This document shows, one piece after another, positions 61,101 through 64,000 of a stretch of 64,000 bases of DNA. How positions within the stretch are numbered: the first letter of the stretch is position 1; each line of letters begins with the position of its first letter. Position numbers and translations under genes: made by a program. Source of the DNA: Gordionus sp. m RMFG-2023 (lineage: Eukaryota; Nematomorpha; Gordioida; Chordodea; Parachordodidae); NCBI RefSeq assembly GCF_954871325.1, contig NC_088777.1, forward strand, positions 37,797,366 to 37,861,365, in the 5' to 3' direction. Under the pieces are notes generated by a model that worked only from the letters and a program-made list of their open reading frames with translations, did not search any database and had not been told where the DNA came from.

Positions 61101-63587
61101 GCAGTCTGACCTCTGATAAATTGGAAATTTTGGTATTTCTAGAAAGAAATCTTCGATATAATATTATTTTAAATATTTATTTCAAATTTTATAATATATT
61201 TGTTTGTTACTTTGTATATAGATTAATGTTATTGCTTATTATGTATGTGTGATTTAAAAATAAATTTTTTTATATACTTATAGAATTTGAATTGAATATA
61301 TACTATAACTAACCATTATAATATATTTAAATGACATAAGTTATGGTATAGTTAAATCATAGATGTGATACTAATAAAAAGTACATATTAAAATTATAAC
61401 CATTGGTATCTTTACAGAATACAAAATTGATATGATATCGGATCGGTAATCGGCCGATATCAATTTAATACTGGGAATATCGGATCGAATCGGCCTCCAA
61501 AAAGTGGTATCGGTACATCCTTAGTTTAAACTATCACAATAGAGGTTTGCAAATCCCGGCCCATTTTGGCCTGTTAAGAATATTTTCGTAAGTTGTTTTA
61601 TTTGGCCTAATTTACCTGATCTATTATAGTTTTCTAAAAAAAAAATTGGTTAGTCCAACCTGTTATTATTTATTAAAAAATTTGCCTGATCCTAACTTTA
61701 AATAATTAAATTAGGCCTGGTCAATTAAATTTTTATGAAAGTCCGCCTAGCCCATTAAATATCTTAATATAAATTTTCTGGCCATCACATTTTTAATATC
61801 TATCTATATCTAATTTTTTCCCAATGCCAATTAAGGTTTTATCATATAACTCTTCTCTATTGCTATCTATTTCTACAACCCTTTTATAAATTAATACCTT
61901 TTACATCTGTATTGTGCATTGATAATATAATCATATCACAAATAGGCTATTAAATTTTTTTGCAAATTTATTTATTATATTATTTATAGATAAGTATTTT
62001 AGTTAGACAATTCTTAAAATACAAAGATATAAGCAGATTGTAATTTATTTTAAAATAGTTTTAATAAAATAAATTCAAGAAAATAATATCAAAATTTTAA
62101 TTCCCAGTCCAGCCTATTAAAATTTTATTAAAAAACAGGGATTTGTGAGGTCCTGCCTGATATATTATGTATAAATTGTCTGGCCCTAAAAAAATTATGT
62201 ATTAATTGCTTGTCGATTATATTTTTTGCCCAGCCCAGCTTGTTATAATTTTTTTTTAAAATTTTAGCCCATCTACAGTCTAAGCTTTTGGATAGGCCAA
62301 GTTTTGCAGATCTCTAATAATATATAAATATTAATTTTATTTAATATAAATGATAAAAATTTTTAACTTAAAAGCTGATATAAGGGGGATAATGAGATAA
62401 AGCTTTAATGTGTAAACTTAGAGACTAGCATGCCCTAGATATTAAGGGCTCAATAAATTATTTGATAATTATTCAAGATATTTAAATAGTAGTAAATGGT
62501 ATATAAATCAAAAACATACAAGCCTGGAATAGGCCATAAATAGATAAATCTTAAAAATTTAGTCTGGGCTCAAAATTTAAAAAAAAAACATTGTCCTGAT
62601 GTTGCAATCAATAATGCAATAGTTATTTTTTAGAGAATGTTTAGACAGTATTTCAAACAATATAAATTATTTGCACTTTTGTTAGAAATGGATCATAGGT
62701 TCTGGTTCTCTTAAATTTTAAAGGGCTCTAGGTTCTGACTCCTAGATTCACCCCTATTTTAAGAACTCCAGATTTTGGGGTTAAATACTAATTAATTAAT
62801 AGATGAATTTTAGTATATAATAATAAAAATATGATAAAAAGAAAATAAGCTTTATTTATTGAAAAGTTTAAATTAGGATAAAATTACTTGATAACAATAA
62901 CCAATTTATAAATTTTCTTGAATAAGATTTCATAGTCATTACATCAAGATTATCAATCATATTATAATTGTATTTTTTATATAAATTCAAATGATTTAAA
63001 ATCTTTAGAATTAAGTTAACCTAATAATATTATTAAAGTTAATAAAATACCAGATATTACTTTCCATAAGTAAATTTTCCATAAAATATTTGATATGAAA
63101 TTAAAAAATGTATTTCCATTTCCTTCTATAAATTTTAAAGATTTTCTATCAATGTTTATATTTTTTCCTTGAGATATGATATTTAAATAAGATGGTAGAA
63201 AAAATTCAAAATTCCATATGTCCCTTCCAGTATGATTTTGAGTTTTCAAGTCAATTTTTAAGTCAAATAATAACCAATCAATATGAACCTGATCTCTAAA
63301 AAATGATCATGGTTAAATAAATATGCAATATATATTAGTACCTTGATATCCATTCCCCTCCTAACTCTAGGTTATTTAAACTTTCACCATATTTAAAGGA
63401 AGGTGTTGAACACAAACGTCCTCCACATTTATCTAGAAGGTTTTTAAGCAGCATAATAAAATATTCTAAAACCTTTCCCCTCTAGTATAAGTAAGCTGAT
63501 TTTATCACTTTTCTTTCTGGTATAATAAGCAGCACTCAATCCTGATAAACCAGCTCCGATGATACAAATATCATATGTTTGAATCAT
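42504..63587 (-). CDS. Flavin amine oxidase, monoamine-oxidase-like
   Basis: FAD-dependent amine oxidase, in about eleven exons on -: 63473-63587, 63342-63432, 63061-63295, 59974-60158, 51834-51927, 48952-49058, 48178-48525, 47495-47599, 43072-43172 and 42504-42756, plus one not found. All junctions agree in phase except 63061 to 60158, where MAO alignment also predicts a missing segment of about 40 residues. Motifs in order: DICIIGAGLSGLSAAYY (dinucleotide fold), GGRL and LELGGEWIS, GSGIYDAFL, VIMAIPPVCL, HVIKFVIVFPT, PFWRDLKYSG, NWCEEDLCYGG and CLYFAGSESADID with SGAVQAG. The cysteine that binds FAD covalently in MAO A/B (SGGCY) is not at the matching place. No C-terminal membrane helix is evident; the end is polar (SINEQSKKGKL). 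Substrate unknown. Confidence 0.9.
43557..43726 (+). repeat. Tandem duplication of about 85 bp
   Basis: GAAGTTACAGAT..TATTGAAAAATATCATACATC..GTAAGTAAAAAGTTAC occurs twice head to tail (43557-43640 and 43641-43726) with only a few differences. It lies inside the hAT-type element. Confidence 0.9.
45014..46472 (+). mobile_element. hAT element, CAGGGATGTGAAC family, copy 2 (nested)
   Basis: Same ends as 11568-13380; flanked by the perfect 8-bp duplication GTTCAAAG (45006-45013 and 46473-46480). The inside matches the 3' part of the longer copy (for example GAAGTTAAGAGAATAAATA), with most of the N-terminal half of the transposase deleted and many stops. Non-autonomous, nested in the hAT-type element at 43481-46814. 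Confidence 0.93.
47110..47260. repeat. GC-richer degenerate repeat
   Basis: A GC-richer patch (CCCCGAATGTTCTAGAACTG and CCAGAACGTTCTGA) with two GAACGTTCT/GTTCTAGAAC palindromic strings, in an amine oxidase intron. No ends or frames assigned. Confidence 0.3.
47495..47599 (-). CDS. Amine oxidase exon, helical segment
   Basis: 105 nt (35 codons) between TTATGTTTTAG and GTGTAT. Encodes WQTTKAKESLHYFEKVIKIF at its end, aligned with the LTKEER...L..LAKVLG helix of MAO. The only open frame of the three, phase 0 at both ends. Confidence 0.75.
48178..48525 (-). CDS. Amine oxidase exon with long acidic insertion
   Basis: 348 nt; starts PFWRDLKYSGLVV (the PFWR motif), then a long insert rich in E, D and S, then TPVAPFDCVFDSGPGEDDG and GSLSGFIGGDNYLFW. 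Compared with MAO, about 35-45 extra residues lie between PFWR..G and the PV..(T/F)D..P segment. Phase 0 at both ends. Confidence 0.9.
48952..49058 (-). CDS. Amine oxidase exon, substrate-domain strand
   Basis: 107 nt; completes KDIKFDLIAPLSKGLSSLF, then CQPGHVIKFVIVFPT, aligned with I.F.PPLP......R.P.GSVIK of MAO. Ends in phase 0. Confidence 0.85.
49575..51460. repeat. T-rich then A-rich inverted block
   Basis: From about 49575 to 50210 the plus strand is T-rich with recurring TTTTTGAGTATTTT and TTTTCCC; from about 50930 to 51460 it is A-rich with AAAATACTCAAAAATAG and GGGAAAA. The two halves are imperfect reverse complements around a centre near 50500. A G run (50940-50951) is included. 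It lies in an amine oxidase intron. It may be a degenerate satellite in inverted form or a long-TIR element. Confidence 0.5.
50612..50705 (+). repeat. Two-copy tandem repeat, about 48 bp
   Basis: AAATGAAAAATAGTTT followed by AAAGATGGGAATATAAAA appears twice in a row with one or two changes. Confidence 0.8.
51834..51927 (-). CDS. Amine oxidase exon with AIPP motif
   Basis: 94 nt; encodes KDTKNFTITCRNGEVFESKT then VIMAIPPVCL. The AIPP string is the conserved turn of amine oxidases before the NPPLP segment. Phase 0 in and phase 1 out match its neighbours. Confidence 0.88.
52052..53446 (+). mobile_element. hAT element, CAGGGATGTGAAC family, copy 3
   Basis: Ends CAGGGATGTGAAC and GGTTCACATCCCTG; flanks TTATTAAT and TTATTTAT match at 7 of 8 positions. 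The inside is collinear with copy 2 and shares its large deletion, so the two descend from one deletion derivative. It lies in an amine oxidase intron. Confidence 0.9.
53605..53752. mobile_element. Short MITE with CCGGCAA ends
   Basis: ATGTATATTTTAGTGTCAAT and ATTAACGCTAACATATACAT are inverted, extending inward through TGTGTTTTTGCCGGCAA and TTGCCGGAAAAAACACA: terminal repeats of about 38 bp in an element of about 148 bp. Confidence 0.75.
53989..54191. mobile_element. Short MITE with GTTAAAAAGCCC ends
   Basis: GTTAAAAAGCCCGATTTTGG and CCAAATTGGGCTTTTTAAC are inverted repeats about 200 bp apart. The inside is noncoding. Confidence 0.65.
54445..54652. mobile_element. Decayed MITE related to 36229-36378
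   Basis: The inner motif AACTCAATATTTTATCCAGAA with the inverse CTGGCTAAAATATTGAGTTAG, and the right end GATTAACAACACT, resemble the 36229-36378 MITE. The left end is weaker. Confidence 0.45.
55559..55771 (-). pseudogene. ZMYM1-like hAT transposase fragment
   Basis: A 70-codon open piece; QLCPTRRCMRIISLKSIERD matches the LCPTRW.VR..A...I conserved block, with the key W changed to R. Continuation upstream is on the far side of the nested element. Confidence 0.65.
55838..57222 (-). mobile_element. hAT element nested in the ZMYM1-like hAT
   Basis: Flanked by the perfect 8-bp duplication GATTTAAT (55830-55837 and 57223-57230). Ends TAGTGATGTTAAAAG and TTAATATCACTA, with many subterminal copies of AACTAGTTAC(A/T). 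On -, about 56170-56320 encodes the hAT C-terminal dimerisation motif: SSAPVECLFSLGKLIF, DKRARLLDNNFEINLLLKAN. The rest of the transposase is missing or broken, so it is a deletion derivative. Confidence 0.9.
56170..56322 (-). pseudogene. hAT C-terminal dimerisation domain remnant
   Basis: Reads SSAPVECLFSLGKLIFGDKR then ARLLDNNFEINLLLKANKHL on -. The SSAPVERLFS..G.I...KR.RL....FE.L..LKAN pattern is the signature of the dimerisation region of hAT transposases. The open stretch on + over the same bases (56278-56586) is its shadow. Confidence 0.88.
57797..57902. mobile_element. MITE with GTTGTTAAA / TTTAACAAC ends
   Basis: CAGCGTTGTTAAAAAG and AATTTAACAACACTT form imperfect inverted ends about 105 bp apart, akin to the 36229-36378 family. 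Confidence 0.45.
59211..59461 (+). repeat. Tandem duplication of about 114-137 bp
   Basis: AACAGCTAGCGAGGAATGG (59211) and AACAGCTGGCGAGGAATGG (59348) head two copies; both continue through ATGTATTGAATG, ACAAATAATGAAAGTCAT and ATCATTTGCTCAC. The second copy is shorter by an internal deletion. It lies in an amine oxidase intron. Confidence 0.9.
59974..60158 (-). CDS. Amine oxidase exon with MAO-type middle segment
   Basis: 185 nt ending in phase 0 at AAG/GTAATC. Encodes VLFGTESKRVPFLFYALYSL, aligned with the V.A..FLWYV stretch of MAO, and GSGIYDAFLAAKLKGD, aligned with GGSGQVSERIMDLLGD. The upstream splice requires phase 1, so at least one exon between here and 63061 is unseen. Confidence 0.75.
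60764..61523. mobile_element. hAT MITE, TAGGGATGTACCGATA family, complete
   Basis: Flanked by the perfect 8-bp duplication GTTTAAAC (60756-60763 and 61524-61531). Ends TAGGGATGTACCGATA and TATCGGTACATCCTTA, with several subterminal ATCGGATCGG repeats. No open frame; non-autonomous. A truncated relative lies at 3806-4036. Confidence 0.92.
61541..62315. mobile_element. Degenerate hAT-like element, AGAGGTTTGCAAATCCCGG ends
   Basis: AGAGGTTTGCAAATCCCGG at left and GTTTTGCAGATCTCT at right are inverted. The inside repeats GGCC(T/C)AA, TTGCCTGATC and similar strings in both orientations. Related to the 34527 and 40121 copies. No frame; boundaries moderate. Confidence 0.55.
63061..63295 (-). CDS. 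Amine oxidase exon 3
   Basis: 235 nt, preceded by TTTTTTAG and followed by GTAATA. Reads RDQVHIDWLLFDLKIDLKTQ, matching the Q..I..LA.ELGL.T stretch after GG..(W/Y)v in MAO, then a weakly conserved segment rich in N, F and I. Confidence 0.8.
63342..63587 (-). CDS. Amine oxidase exons 1-2 (FAD-binding N-terminus) with 40-nt intron
   Basis: Exon 1 (63473-63587) starts MIQTYDICIIGAGLSG, the GxGxxG fold, and ends in LLILEGK. A GT-AG intron of 40 nt (63433-63472) follows, then exon 2 gives DKCGGRLCSTPSFKYGESLN and LELGGEW. These match the E..D..GGR and DLGG steps of amine oxidases, so the splice is well supported. The ATG lies in a 31-bp tandem duplication. Confidence 0.9.
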
Positions 63588-63639
63588 TTTTGTATTTATT
63601 ATAAAAATTTTGAATCATTTTTGTATTTATTATAAAAAT
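63579..63639. repeat. 31-bp tandem duplication over the amine oxidase start
   Basis: TTGAATCATTTTTGTATT and TATTATAAAAAT occur twice with a period of 31 bp (63580 and 63611). On - this places two ATGATTCAA strings in tandem; the downstream one is the inferred start codon, the upstream one opens a short overlapping frame out of phase. Confidence 0.9.
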
Positions 63640-63779
63640 GATTGATGACATTCATATTAGTCATATGTTATTTAGGTCAATAATATATAAAAAACATTGT
63701 GATGAGTTATTTATGAAATATGTATAAATAAAAAGATTTGGATATGTAAAAATAAAATGGATTAAATTGGTTCCTGGAT

Positions 63780-64000
63780 CTTCTATCTTGAATAGAGGTA
63801 GGGGGAGGTTGGGCAGAAATTTTGACATTTTTAGACGTTAGATGGGCGAGTCCAGCTCCACTCAGACCAGTTTTTAATAACAATGGGAGTCTCAGATTGT
63901 GCGCCGACTTTAAAGACACAGTTAACCCAGCGCTTGAAGATTTCAAATACCCCATACCTAGAATTAACGATCTGATTGCCAAGTTAGCTGGAGGAAAAAA
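63780..64000 (+). mobile_element. Fossil of a Ty3/Gypsy-type LTR retrotransposon (pol, RT part)
   Basis: A part of a Gypsy-family pol gene covering the start of reverse transcriptase: RWASPAPLRPVF, LRLCADFKDTVNPAL and KYPIPRINDLIAKLAGGK match the conserved fingers region that precedes the catalytic palm. It runs off the right edge, so neither LTR nor the total state can be judged. Age is unclear. It lies just upstream of the amine oxidase start, on the opposite strand. Confidence 0.85.

Noticed and set aside
63707-63982. 91-codon frame on - at the right edge
   Set aside because: Antisense to the Gypsy-type RT fossil on +, which carries the recognisable motifs.

Overview
The window is strongly AT-rich animal nuclear DNA. 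Short coding exons are separated by AT-rich introns, and most of the remaining recognisable sequence is transposable elements, mainly hAT, with pogo, a MULE-like element, RTE-type LINE and one LTR-element fossil. The netrin exons place the source in Bilateria. Their laminin-EGF repeats look closer to vertebrate and spiralian netrins than to insect ones, so a spiralian is my best guess, but this is an inference and not secure.

Four host genes can be supported from spliced exons whose reading phases agree. (1) On +, 5365-8139, the 3' half of a netrin gene (LE2, LE3 and the NTR domain through the stop). (2) On -, 14815-21273, an MRG-domain (MORF4L1/Eaf3/MSL3-like) chromatin protein in three exons, with an RTE-type LINE in its second intron. 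(3) On +, 35389-39174, exons of a secreted thrombospondin type 1 repeat protein joined by phase-1 introns. (4) On -, 42504-63587, a flavin amine oxidase related to monoamine oxidases, spread over about 21 kb, with introns from 40 nt to several kb that hold nested hAT elements.

Layout: 1-5364 short repeats and no gene seen; 5365-8139 netrin; 8140-11567 nothing recognised; 11568-13380 hAT with 8-bp target duplications; 14815-21273 MRG gene and LINE; 21905-22113 fragment of a second LINE; 22.1-26.2 kb noncoding with a possible tRNA-like patch; 26.3-30.3 kb a long inverted repeat whose left arm carries a MULE-like insertion and whose loop carries a pogo MITE; 30755-33879 a near-complete pogo element; 34.5-41 kb TSP1 gene plus small MITEs; 42504-63587 amine oxidase gene with six or more insertions; 63780-64000 a Gypsy-type pol fossil running off the end.

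The host genes show no operon-like relation. The TSP1 gene and the amine oxidase gene converge on about 39-42.5 kb. The features that most merit a second look are the amine oxidase, which appears to lack the covalent-FAD cysteine and the aromatic-cage residues of true MAOs; a 40-nt intron in it; a 31-bp duplication over its start codon; the nested hAT insertions with intact target duplications; the inverted repeat that preserves an empty site for a MULE-like insertion; and a pair of GC-only hairpins inside that insertion. I found no clearly new multi-gene system.
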